Counted from the first letter of the stretch, positions 15,834 through 23,575 are shown. The stretch is DNA of 32,192 nt from Helicobacter sp. 12S02232-10 (GCF_002272895.1 NZ_MLAQ01000012.1:1-32192); one strand, 5' to 3'. The notes: generated by a model not told the origin, from the sequence alone. Translations and numbers: made by a program.

Positions 15834-16170
15834 TCGTCGTTTGCTTTATCTCGATTAAAGCCTCTCGCATTTGGTGGAATTGTCTCTGTTTGGCAAACAG
15901 GATCGTTTTCTTTAATTTCTGCATCTATAGTTTCTGTCTCGACCTTTTGAGACATATTATTTTAAGGCTTCGGAGCGAAAATCCCATTATCCCTTATGCT
16001 TTTAGATATAAAAAGCTCCACCAAGATTGCAATCAGCCGAACTTCCTTGCCAACAAGGTTATATTTATTCACTTAGTCCTATCAAATTGGGCATTGTAAA
16101 AATTTAATAAAACAAGTCAATTCACAAATAAAAAACTTAATCAATCATCTCGCTGACACTTTCAACGATA
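15834..16170. other. Gene-poor stretch, no supported gene
   Basis: Short frames on both strands cross this stretch (for example minus 15955-15734 and plus 15890-16099). None has a ribosome site, a recognised family or coherent continuation, and the minus one lies antisense to the better supported 30-residue peptide. It may hold further gene remnants that I cannot identify. Confidence 0.4.
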
Positions 16171-16222
16171 GAATTCTTTTACACCTTTCAGACATCTTTT
16201 ACGTCCCGCAGAAGACTTTTAT
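16171..16222. repeat. Three direct repeats, GA-N3-CTTTTA-Y, with exact 20-bp period
   Basis: GAATTCTTTTAC starts at 16171, GACATCTTTTAC at 16191 and GAAGACTTTTAT at 16211. The spacing is exactly 20 bases each time, close to two turns of the helix, so a protein could bind the same face repeatedly. They lie about 80-130 bases upstream of the likely start of the antitoxin transcript. Confidence 0.5.
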
Positions 16223-16285
16223 CGTCTAAAAAACTTTAAATGATGCTCAATCAAACACAAGCAAGTAAAATCAAATCATCAAATA

Positions 16286-16294
16286 TGTTACAAT
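16286..16294 (+). promoter_or_regulatory. Extended -10 for the antitoxin-like gene
   Basis: TG-T-TACAAT, placed 35 bases before the antitoxin-like ATG; transcription would start near 16301. No clear -35 is seen. Confidence 0.5.
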
Positions 16295-16329
16295 TTACAA
16301 AGATAAAACTTTATACAAAGAGGGATAAA

Positions 16330-16617
16330 ATGAATCTTGCAATGAAAGACACACAACCTGTCAGACAATACACTTATGATGAAATTCTTGAAGCTGCAGA
16401 AAGTGGTGAAGGTGTCAGGGTTAGATTACTCAAAGAAGGATATAATGCTATTTATTATGATGAGACAATATCTGATAAATACAACCTCTTACTGCAGCCT
16501 GATGGGAAATGTTACTTTTTAGATCCTAATAGCAAATCAATGAAAAATGAAATCTTAAGGGAATTAACCCCTGAAGAATATGCTAAGCTCGATTTGGTTA
16601 AAGGGAGAGATTATTGA
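16330..16617 (+). CDS. Antitoxin-like protein of a zeta-type toxin-antitoxin pair
   Basis: 95 residues, soluble and acidic, with no recognised DNA-binding motif. It starts MNLAMKDTQPVRQYTYDEIL and ends ...LTPEEYAKLDLVKGRDY. The ATG at 16330 is chosen because AGAGGGA precedes it at good spacing (an earlier in-frame ATG at 16240 has no such site). Its TGA overlaps a TTG that opens a P-loop kinase of zeta-toxin type, so the two were translationally coupled, as in epsilon/zeta-type pairs. The gene itself is intact although the toxin is broken. The antitoxin role is inferred from position. Confidence 0.6.
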   Translation: MNLAMKDTQPVRQYTYDEILEAAESGEGVRVRLLKEGYNAIYYDETISDKYNLLLQPDGKCYFLDPNSKSMKNEILRELTPEEYAKLDLVKGRDY

Positions 16618-16771
16618 ATCCTTATCTGATTATCATTACAGGCACAAACGGTGTAGGTAAATCCACTTTTGGGTCAAATCTTCAAAAGATTTGGGAATCC
16701 CTTTTATTGATCTTGATCTAGATAACGATAAAATTAAATTTAGGTTTTTAGATGAAAATTTCAGATCTAAA
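16614..16771 (+). pseudogene. Frameshifted zeta-toxin-like P-loop kinase remnant
   Basis: From the TTG at 16614 the frame reads LNPYLIIITGTNGVGKST, a textbook Walker A loop (GTNGVGKST), then FGSNLQK, and then loses the frame at CAAAAG near 16690. One extra A restores KDLGIPFIDLDLDNDKIKF followed by RFLDENFRSKV and a TGA at 16769-16771. The P-loop followed by ...LGIPFIDLD is the usual start of zeta/PezT-like kinases, which phosphorylate UDP-N-acetylglucosamine sugars. Only about 50 of the expected 190-280 residues remain, so the toxin is certainly inactive. Its end overlaps the start of the Abi-like remnant. Confidence 0.65.
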
Positions 16772-17126
16772 GTATGAGAATCTTTTTTCAAAACAACGGA
16801 TTGAAAGCTATCGGAATGTTGAAGAACATAACGAAAATTTGCAACTTATTGCTTCAATTACAAAAGATTTGGCTATTATTGAATTAGTATTTAGAAACAA
16901 AGTCAACAAGATTTATGGTAGAAGAATATCATAATGATTGGATTAGAATCTTAAGAAGTAAATTAAAATATCAGGCTAATGTATCAAATAATTTAAGTTT
17001 GGAATATTTTCATATAATCAAATAGAAAAAGAATTAAACAAACAAAAGAATCTGACAGTTTCTCATGGGAAACTTGTTTCAAGAATAATGTTTGGATTTT
17101 GGATAAACATACTTTTTATATTATAG
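16752..17126 (+). pseudogene. Abi-like (abortive infection family) gene, broken by frameshifts
   Basis: The first 60 residues are open: MKISDLKYENLFSKQRIESY, then RNVEEHNENLQLIASITKDL and AIIELVFRNKVNKIYG. The frame then breaks. Removing one G near 16916 restores VEEYHNDWIRILRSKLKYQ, and adding one base near 17000 restores FSYNQIEKELNKQKNLTVSH followed by GKLVSRIMFGFWINIL, ending at TAG (17124-17126). The LFS-x-QR-x-x-SY opening, the LE-x-x-RN segment and the FGFW motif are what I associate with Abi-like proteins of Campylobacterota. The phage-defence role is from the family and is not demonstrated here. The C-terminal part is missing where the type IIG fragment begins. Confidence 0.55.
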
Positions 17127-17816
17127 ACCAAAAAATTGCACCAGCATGAAGGTAAGATGTTTTATCAATTCCACGCCTCCTTTAATACCCCACAATATTT
17201 CCTAGACCCCATTGAATTTAAAAAAAGACTCAAAAGCAAAGAAATTTATCATCTCAAACAAGATCTCAAACTCAATCAAAAAGAATACGAAAATCTTTTA
17301 AAACGCACCAAACAAAATGAAAATGATTTTATCGCATACGATCACGAATTTTTCCGCTTGGCTTTTCGAGGTATCGCTAGCGATACAAACGAACGCACAT
17401 CCATCTTCAGCCTTTTGCCCAAAAATATCGGATGCGGTAGTAGTGTTTGGAGTTCCATACCCAAACACTATATACCTTTGGGAGACTCCATCAGTATAGA
17501 GCGCGTTTCTTATCTGCGGTTACTTTTTGCTTTGGGCATCTTCAATTCTTTGGTAATGGATTTTTTAGTGCGTCAGATGGTGCAAATCAATGATGTTTTT
17601 TCTGAATTAAGCAATATGTTTGAAATCCAAAAAGAACATATCCCGCCCACGCCCAAGCTTTATGATCAACTCAAAGCGCAAAACGATATTGCCATTGCCA
17701 AGCTTTATGGGATTTCTTATAAAGAATTTTGCCATCTGCTAAAATCTTTTCAAGTCCTCACAAATAAAAAACCCCAATACATCGCTTTAATAATATCTCC
17801 ACAACTATGGGAATAA
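17127..17816 (+). pseudogene. C-terminal fragment of a type IIG (Eco57I-like) restriction-modification enzyme
   Basis: About 226 open residues, beginning abruptly at LHQHEGKMFYQFHASF, which matches the internal (L-x-EGKM-x-x-QF) segment of Eco57I-type enzymes. Then come FFRLAFRGIASDTNERTSIF, SLLPKNIGCGSSVWSSIP and YLRLLFALGIFNSLVMDFLV, the usual entry to the target-recognition region, and QNDIAIAKLYGISYKEFCHL near the end. The nuclease and methyltransferase parts (normally 700 or more residues upstream) are absent. After VRQMVQIN the expected NVSKTYLYRLPIP-type text is replaced directly by FSELSNMFEIQKEHIPP, which suggests an internal in-frame deletion too. No start codon or ribosome site is convincing. 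It is almost certainly inactive. Confidence 0.7.
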
Positions 17817-17884
17817 GCCTGCAATGAGGCAAATCCCTTGCAAGTGTTAGTAATGATTTTTAAAATGAGATTCTAAAGTGCATG

Positions 17885-18673
17885 TTATCGCTTGAGATTA
17901 TTCACGGTTTGAAGCATTGAATCAGCTGTCTGAATGGATTTGGAATTCGCTTCATAAGCGCGCTGTCCCGTGATTAAATCCGTCATTTCTTCAACCAATC
18001 TCACATTGCTCAACTCTAAAAATCCCTGTCGAAGCTGTCCTAATCCCTCATTACCTGCCACGCCTACGATAGGATCGCCTGAAGCATTGGTATTGATATA
18101 AAGATTATCCCCCAATCCGTGCAATCCTGCAGGATTGATAAAATTAGCAATCTCAATCTGACCAAGCACATTACTCAACCCTTGGTTTCCTTGCACGACA
18201 CTCACAGTGCCATCAGTTCCTATATTAATCTGTGTGGCGTCCTGCGGGATTGTAATTTGAGGCAAAACTAGATAGCCCTCACTTGTAACGATATTTCCTT
18301 GATCATCAAGTTTAAAATTCCCGCTTCGGGTATAAGCAGTGGTTCCATCAGGAAGTTGGATTTGAAAAAAACCTTTTCCGGTGATGGCAATATCTAAATT
18401 ATTTTCCGTTTCTTTGGGACTGCCTTGCGAAAACGTCTTATTAACAGCTCCAGGACGCACCCCCAACCCTACTTCTATGCCCGTAGGAGAAAGAGTTGTC
18501 TCACTAGTAGCCGTTCCAGCGTATTGAAGCACTTGATAAAACAAATCGTTAAACTCCGCTCTTTGTTTCTTGTATCCTGTCGTATTAACATTGGCAATAT
18601 TGTTGGAAGTGGTATCAATTTGAAGCTGTTGCCCCAACATTCCTGTTGTAGCTGTGTATAACGAACGCATCAT
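17885..18673 (-). CDS. flgG: Flagellar basal-body distal rod protein FlgG
   Basis: 262 residues, the standard length for FlgG. It has the N-terminal rod motif SLYTATTGMLGQQLQIDTTS plus NNIANVNTTGYKKQR, the central DIAITGKGFFQIQLPDG, and the C-terminal helix VEEMTDLITGQRAYEANSKS followed by IQTADSMLQTVNNLKR. It assembles the distal rod of the flagellum in the periplasm after export by the flagellar type III system. AAGGA lies 7 bases before the first of two ATGs. A GG-N10-GC sigma-54-type promoter lies just upstream. It stands alone, with no other flagellar gene nearby. Confidence 0.95.
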   Translation of the reverse strand: MMRSLYTATTGMLGQQLQIDTTSNNIANVNTTGYKKQRAEFNDLFYQVLQYAGTATSETTLSPTGIEVGLGVRPGAVNKTFSQGSPKETENNLDIAITGKGFFQIQLPDGTTAYTRSGNFKLDDQGNIVTSEGYLVLPQITIPQDATQINIGTDGTVSVVQGNQGLSNVLGQIEIANFINPAGLHGLGDNLYINTNASGDPIVGVAGNEGLGQLRQGFLELSNVRLVEEMTDLITGQRAYEANSKSIQTADSMLQTVNNLKR

Positions 18674-18707
18674 AGCAAAGTCCTTCTAAAATATATCTCT
18701 TTTTCAA

Positions 18708-18725
18708 AAGCAAAAAAAATACCAA
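18708..18725 (-). promoter_or_regulatory. Sigma-54 (RpoN) -24/-12 promoter candidate for flgG
   Basis: The minus strand reads TTGG...TTGCTT, with GG at 18723-18722 and GC at 18711-18710, exactly 10 bases apart, as required for -24/-12 promoters. Transcription would start near 18698, about 25 bases before the flgG ATG. The TTGCT element matches consensus; the -24 block is TTGGTA in place of TTGGCA. Confidence 0.5.
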
Positions 18726-18726
18726 A

Positions 18727-19494
18727 TTAAAAAGCACGGATAAAAGGGCGTTCTTTGATAAGATTCACCTCAACATCTATCCCATAAAGAGCACTTAAAT
18801 TTTCTTCATTCATCACATCATTCACACGCCCGTTGCAAAAATTCTTTCCGTCTTTAAACATATAAACCTCATCGGCATAAGCACTTACAAGATTGGGATC
18901 GTGGATATTGATAAGAACTGAAAGAGATTTTTTTTTGACCTGAATTTTTAGCTGCCTAAAAAGTAAGGCCTGATTTTTGATATCTAAATGCGAAGTGGGC
19001 TCATCGAGCAAAAGAAGTGGGCAATCTTGGAACAAAGCTCGACCAAGCAATACCATTTGACGCTGTCCCCCACTAAGCTCATTAATGCCACGATTTTTTA
19101 AATGGGCTACACCGATTTCCTCCATCAATGCCATCGCTCTTTTTTCATCATCAACCTTAGGAGAACCAAACAAATTGATTTTAGGAGTCAAACCCATCAT
19201 TATGATATCAGGCACGCTGTAATTAAAAGGACTTACCCACTCTTGAGGGACATAAGAAACATAAGTGGCTCTTAGTGGTGGGGATAGTTTAAGAATATTT
19301 TTCTCTTTAACAAAAACACTGCCCTCATAAGGCTTAAGTATCCCTAAAATATTATGAAACAGCGTCGTTTTACCTGTTCCATTCGGCGCTAAAACCGCAG
19401 TGATACTCCCTTGTTTTGAAGCCAAAAAAATATTTTGCAAAATCTTATTTTTGCCATAATCAAAGCTTAAGTTCTTGATTTCCAAAACATTCAT
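18727..19494 (-). CDS. fecE: ABC transporter ATP-binding protein, FecE type (siderophore/metal uptake)
   Basis: 255-residue cytoplasmic ATPase that powers the FecD permease. The Walker A is APNGTGKTT (residues 36-44), with alanine in place of the usual first glycine. The signature is LSGGQRQM, the Walker B is LLLLDEPTSHLD, and a switch histidine lies in NIHDPN. The start overlaps the fecD stop as ATGA, so the pair is coupled. In Helicobacter, FecDE with CeuE-type binding proteins has been linked to iron and, in H. mustelae (NiuBDE), to nickel and cobalt uptake. No binding protein is in the window. Confidence 0.88.
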   Translation of the reverse strand: MNVLEIKNLSFDYGKNKILQNIFLASKQGSITAVLAPNGTGKTTLFHNILGILKPYEGSVFVKEKNILKLSPPLRATYVSYVPQEWVSPFNYSVPDIIMMGLTPKINLFGSPKVDDEKRAMALMEEIGVAHLKNRGINELSGGQRQMVLLGRALFQDCPLLLLDEPTSHLDIKNQALLFRQLKIQVKKKSLSVLINIHDPNLVSAYADEVYMFKDGKNFCNGRVNDVMNEENLSALYGIDVEVNLIKERPFIRAF

Positions 19495-20480
19495 CTGTTA
19501 TTCCATTTATTTGCAAACTGATTCAACAAAAAGATAAAAAACGGAGCTCCCAAAAGTGCTGTAATGATCCCCACTGGAAGATCATAAGAGGTTAGTGTCC
19601 TAGCTATGGTATCAGCCCCAAGCAATATCAAAGCCCCCAATGCCACAGACCCACCAATCAACCCACGCATATCCGAACCAAAAATCACTCGTGCCAAATG
19701 GGGGACAACAAGCCCTACCCAGCCAATCGTTCCGCTCACACTCACAGCCAATGCACACGCAAAACTAATACAAGCAATGCATATAAATCTCATTTTTGTT
19801 GGAGAAATTCCCAAAGACATACATTCGCTATCACTCAAGCCCAATACATTAATCTTCCAACGCAACAAAAATAACGGGATAAAGCCCACAACAAATCCCA
19901 ATAAAGCAATCCTTACATTTTCCCAACTTGCAAGCGAAAGACTGCCTAAAAGCCAAATAACTATGGCTTGAGCCTTTTGAGGATCGACAAAAAACTTTAT
20001 CGACCCACTCAGTGCATTCAAAAATGCCGAAAGTACAACACCTGAAAGCACTAAAGAAACACTCGATCCCCCAGCAAATCTACCAATAACAATCACTAAA
20101 AAAGAAGCGCCTATTGCCCCACCAAAAGCCAAAATCCCTACAGGAAAACTCTCAAGAAAACCGATTGAAAGCGCACTTCCAAAAGCAGCCCCAGAAGAAA
20201 TACCCAACAAATAAGGATCAACCAAAGGATTCTTAAAAATCCCCTGCATTACAGCCCCTGAACCTGCTAAAACCCCTCCGACAATAATGGCTAAAATAAT
20301 TCTTGGAAGACGGATCTCATAAACAATAACCCCATCACTACTTAAAGGTGTTCCATTTACAATATGTTCGTAAATATTGCCGATTACATCGCTCCATTCT
20401 ACGCTACTTGCACCCATAAACAAAACCAAACTAGCCAGCAAGACTACAGAGAAATAAACGATCACTTTTTTCACAAACAC
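19491..20480 (-). CDS. fecD: ABC transporter permease, FecD/BtuC type
   Basis: 329-residue inner-membrane permease with about nine to ten helices. BtuC/FecCD landmarks are EIRLPRIILAIIVGGVLAGS near the N-terminus, GAVMQGIFKNPLVDPYLLGI next to it, and GTIGWVGLVVPHLARVIFGS at the coupling helix. It forms the channel for a ferric-siderophore, haem, cobalamin or metal complex together with FecE. The start is GTG; a second in-frame GTG two codons later (20474) has better spacing from AAAGAG and may be the true start. The gene follows a stretch rich in Fur-box-like sequence, which fits iron control. Confidence 0.88.
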   Translation of the reverse strand: MFVKKVIVYFSVVLLASLVLFMGASSVEWSDVIGNIYEHIVNGTPLSSDGVIVYEIRLPRIILAIIVGGVLAGSGAVMQGIFKNPLVDPYLLGISSGAAFGSALSIGFLESFPVGILAFGGAIGASFLVIVIGRFAGGSSVSLVLSGVVLSAFLNALSGSIKFFVDPQKAQAIVIWLLGSLSLASWENVRIALLGFVVGFIPLFLLRWKINVLGLSDSECMSLGISPTKMRFICIACISFACALAVSVSGTIGWVGLVVPHLARVIFGSDMRGLIGGSVALGALILLGADTIARTLTSYDLPVGIITALLGAPFFIFLLNQFANKWNNR

Positions 20481-20540
20481 TCTTTACATACTCGTTTTAA
20501 TCGCGAGAGAAAGAATTTGTTCCCTGCTCTTCGCATTTTT

Positions 20541-20588
20541 ATATAATAATCGTATCTATAAATTATTAATAATAGAATTTTAATAATA
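20541..20588 (-). promoter_or_regulatory. Candidate Fur operators and promoter region of fecDE
   Basis: Three TAATAAT/ATTATTA-type elements lie close together: TATAATAAT (20542-20550), the perfect palindrome ATTATTAATAAT (20562-20573) and TTAATAAT (20580-20587). The H. pylori iron-bound Fur consensus is TAATAATnATTATTA. A TATTAT/TATATA stretch on the minus strand near 20540-20550 could be the -10. The AT-rich background weakens the case. Confidence 0.4.
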
Positions 20589-20605
20589 CCAAATTTAAAA
20601 ATAAA

Positions 20606-20746
20606 TTATTTTTTTGACTTTATTCTTAAAATATAAAAGCCTATAAATGCGATAAGACAAACGATAGCAATTGTACTAAAAACCTCAGCATAACCAAAAG
20701 GTTTGCTCAAATCAAAAACCTTCAATCCTAAAACCTCAAATCCCAT
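20606..20746 (-). CDS. 46-residue single-helix membrane protein downstream of ileS
   Basis: Starts at an ATG 15 bases after the ileS stop, with GGGAGG 10 bases upstream. It reads MGFEVLGLKVFDLSKPFGYA, then a membrane helix (EVFSTIAIVCLIAFIGFYIL), then a basic end RIKSKK that predicts the C-terminus in the cytoplasm. It has no homologue that I recognise. The tight spacing makes it part of the ileS transcript. It ends just before the fecDE promoter region. It could be a conserved small membrane protein of Helicobacter or a remnant; the good ribosome site and clean helix favour a real gene. Confidence 0.6.
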   Translation of the reverse strand: MGFEVLGLKVFDLSKPFGYAEVFSTIAIVCLIAFIGFYILRIKSKK

Positions 20747-20761
20747 TTGACCCAAACCTCC

Positions 20762-23539
20762 CTATCCCTCAAGAACCTCTTGACATCTGTGACAAAGCTG
20801 ATTTTCACAATCACAAACATACCGCCAACAGCGAGGACATCTGTGTTTATCAGTTTTGAAAATAATAAAATTTTTCTCTGAATGGTGCGTTTTAAAAGTA
20901 GCGATTATTTTTTCTTGGGGCACCAAAGCAGAGTCGGTAATCTCACTCACAATCAACCATTGATCAAGATTTTGAAAACTCTCATTTTCTACCCCAACAC
21001 CAAGCTCCAAAGAAGATTTAATGATTTTTTCTTTTTTCAAAGTGTCCATTGCCTCACCAAATCCGGCACGAATCTCTAAAAGCTCATCAAAATCAATACT
21101 CAAACTTAAATCAAACTTTTTTTCTAAATCAATTTTTTGGAGATCAAAAACATCTTTCGCATCGCCTTTTATTAAAGCAGGAGCAAATTCAAGAGCCTCA
21201 TCAACGCTATAAGTCAAAATCGGCGCTAAAAGATGCAATAAATTCTGTACAATTGCTGCCATTGAGCTTTGATGAGCAAGGCGGGATAAAGAGTCTTTTT
21301 TATCGCAATAAAGGCTATCTTTGCACAAATCCAGATAAATCCCGCTGAGTTCGTTTGTCAAAAACCCCATTAAGATACTCAATCCTTTTACAAAATCATA
21401 TTCTCCAAAAAGCGTATTTACCTGCGAAAAAATCTCATCGGCTTTTTTGAGAATCCAACGATCAATTTCGCCTAAATCTCTATAAGATACAAACGCCTCC
21501 AAATCATTCGTATTAGCAAGCAAAAATCGGATTGTATTGCGTATCTTGCGATATTGTTCGCTGATTTGTTTAAAAAAATTCGCCGATACACTTAAATCGC
21601 TTTGATAGTCATTCATTCCAACCCAAAGCCTTAAGATATCACTCCCATATTCTTTCAAGATAAAATCCAAACTGATAACATTCCCTTTGGATTTACTCAT
21701 TTTCTCGCCCTTTTCATCAACTGTGAAGCCGTGAGTAACGATGGATTTAAAAGGAGCTTTTCCATTTAAAATACAACTTAAAAGCAAAGAACTTTGAAAC
21801 CAACCTCTATGTTGATCACTCCCTTCCAAATAAACATCTGCAGGATAATCCCCGCCATCATATTTACCCGAATTTTTTCCGGTTTTTAATACAGCACTCC
21901 AAGTGCTACCGCTATCAAACCATACATCTAAAATATGCTTGCCTTTTTCAAGATCTTTAGCTTTGTGCGCCCAAGACGCAGGAAGCAATTCTGTAATGCT
22001 CTTCTCCCACCAAGCATCGCAACCTTCTTTTTCAAAAATACCCGCTAAATGCTCCAATACTTCATCTTCAAGGATACTTTCGCCAGTTGCCTTATCTCTA
22101 AAAAAAGCAATCGGAACGCCCCAATCTCTTTGCCTTGAAATGCACCAATCAGGACGATTCTCAACCATTGTTCCAATCCTGTTTTTACCGCTTTGGGGAT
22201 AGAAGGTTGTTTTTTCAATTGCCTCTAATGCGATTTGCCTCAACGTCTTCTTGTCCCTAAAAGGTTTATCCATTAAAATAAACCATTGTGTCGTCGCGCG
22301 ATAAATCACAGGTTCGTGCGATCGCCAACAATGTGGGTAAGAATGGATAATTTTACTATGCTTTAAGAGTGACTCGCCCAACATCTCAATGATTTTTTGC
22401 TGGGCTTTAAAAACGTGCTTACCTAAAAATTCTTGAGGCAAAAGTTTTTCTTTCACAATCACTTCATTAAAACACCCTTTATCATCCACAGGCATTATAA
22501 TAGGAAGATTATATTTCAATCCCGCATAATAGTCTTCTTCCCCGTGTGCAGGGGCATTATGAACCGCTCCACTGCCATCGCTCAAACTCACGTGATCGCT
22601 TAAAATAATCAAAGAATCCCTACCATTAAGAGGATTTTTAGCATAAAGTTTTTCAAGCTCATCAGAAATAAACTCTTTAATGATAGTCCCATCAATAATC
22701 TTTTGCTCAAAAAGCTTCTGATGCAATTCTTTAGCCACAATAAAACCATTTTGAGTCAAAACGTATTTTACATTTGGCTTTAATGCAATGCCCGCATTTG
22801 CAGGTAATGTCCAAGGAGTTGTTGTCCAAATAACAATCGATCCCTTTTTAATTCCAAGTTTTGAAGCCGAATCATCTTTTAAATCAAATGCCACATAAAC
22901 CGAATCAGACTCTTTATCGTGATATTCTACCTCCGCATCTGCCAATGCAGTCTCACAAGCCCAACTCCAATAAATAGGCTTACTCCGCTCAACCAAGAGT
23001 CCTGCTTTAGCAACTTCGCACAAAACTCTGTAAATATCACCCTCAAAACCAAAATCCATCGTTTTGTAAGGATTGTCAAAATCACCTAAAACCCCTAATT
23101 GCAAAAACTCTTTTTTTTGAATCTCAATAAATTCACGCGCGTGCTCTCTGCAAAGTTCGCGGATTTTCTGCTTCGGCAAAGAATCTTTTTTTTCTTTGCC
23201 AAGCTTTTTTTCTACTTGCTGCTCAATAGGAAGTCCGTGGCAATCCCATCCGGGTGTATAACGAACGCTACGTCCTTGAAAATAATGGTATTTAACGATG
23301 ATATCTTTGAGGATTTTATTCAGCGCGTGCCCGATATGAAGATGTCCGTTGGCATAAGGAGGACCATCGTGAAGATTAAAGGTTTTAGAGTGTGCTTGCT
23401 CTTTTTCACGGCTTTGCTTCATTCTTTCATAAACTTTATTTTTTTGCCATTTCTCATACCTGCTTGGCTCATTGAGCGGGAGATTTCCCCGCATAGGAAA
23501 ATCGGTTTGAGGTAAGATAAGCGTATCTTTATAATCCAT
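20762..23539 (-). CDS. ileS: Isoleucyl-tRNA synthetase
   Basis: Class I aminoacyl-tRNA synthetase of 925 residues charging tRNA-Ile. The HIGH motif is at residues 68-71 (ANGHLHIGHALNK). The KMSKS loop (DEKGEKMSKSKGN) lies near residue 600. The editing domain includes TTTPWTLPANAGIALKPN. The C-terminus has a zinc knuckle with four cysteines in CPRCWRYVCDCENQLCHRC, typical of bacterial type IleS. AAGGAT precedes the ATG, and a TACAAT -10 lies at 23570-23575. Confidence 0.97.
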   Translation of the reverse strand: MDYKDTLILPQTDFPMRGNLPLNEPSRYEKWQKNKVYERMKQSREKEQAHSKTFNLHDGPPYANGHLHIGHALNKILKDIIVKYHYFQGRSVRYTPGWDCHGLPIEQQVEKKLGKEKKDSLPKQKIRELCREHAREFIEIQKKEFLQLGVLGDFDNPYKTMDFGFEGDIYRVLCEVAKAGLLVERSKPIYWSWACETALADAEVEYHDKESDSVYVAFDLKDDSASKLGIKKGSIVIWTTTPWTLPANAGIALKPNVKYVLTQNGFIVAKELHQKLFEQKIIDGTIIKEFISDELEKLYAKNPLNGRDSLIILSDHVSLSDGSGAVHNAPAHGEEDYYAGLKYNLPIIMPVDDKGCFNEVIVKEKLLPQEFLGKHVFKAQQKIIEMLGESLLKHSKIIHSYPHCWRSHEPVIYRATTQWFILMDKPFRDKKTLRQIALEAIEKTTFYPQSGKNRIGTMVENRPDWCISRQRDWGVPIAFFRDKATGESILEDEVLEHLAGIFEKEGCDAWWEKSITELLPASWAHKAKDLEKGKHILDVWFDSGSTWSAVLKTGKNSGKYDGGDYPADVYLEGSDQHRGWFQSSLLLSCILNGKAPFKSIVTHGFTVDEKGEKMSKSKGNVISLDFILKEYGSDILRLWVGMNDYQSDLSVSANFFKQISEQYRKIRNTIRFLLANTNDLEAFVSYRDLGEIDRWILKKADEIFSQVNTLFGEYDFVKGLSILMGFLTNELSGIYLDLCKDSLYCDKKDSLSRLAHQSSMAAIVQNLLHLLAPILTYSVDEALEFAPALIKGDAKDVFDLQKIDLEKKFDLSLSIDFDELLEIRAGFGEAMDTLKKEKIIKSSLELGVGVENESFQNLDQWLIVSEITDSALVPQEKIIATFKTHHSEKNFIIFKTDKHRCPRCWRYVCDCENQLCHRCQEVLEG

Positions 23540-23569
23540 CAGGGATCCTTCATCATAAAATTCGGCTAC

Positions 23570-23575
23570 ATTGTA
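23570..23575 (-). promoter_or_regulatory. -10 element for ileS
   Basis: The minus strand reads TATACAATG here. TACAAT is about 31 bases before the ileS ATG, so transcription would start near 23563. The -35 is poor. Confidence 0.4.

Noticed and set aside
15734-15955. Minus-strand frame of 73 codons opposite the 30-residue peptide gene
   Set aside because: It has an ATG and some protein-like text but no ribosome site, and its C-terminal half is only the antisense of the better supported small ORF on plus.
15890-16099. Plus-strand frame of 69 codons between the small peptide and the repeats
   Set aside because: It has no ribosome site, no recognised family and a composition like translated non-coding DNA. 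A gene remnant is possible but cannot be shown.
16171-16222. CRISPR array
   Set aside because: The shared part is only about 8-12 bases per 20-base unit and there are three units with no spacers of CRISPR length.
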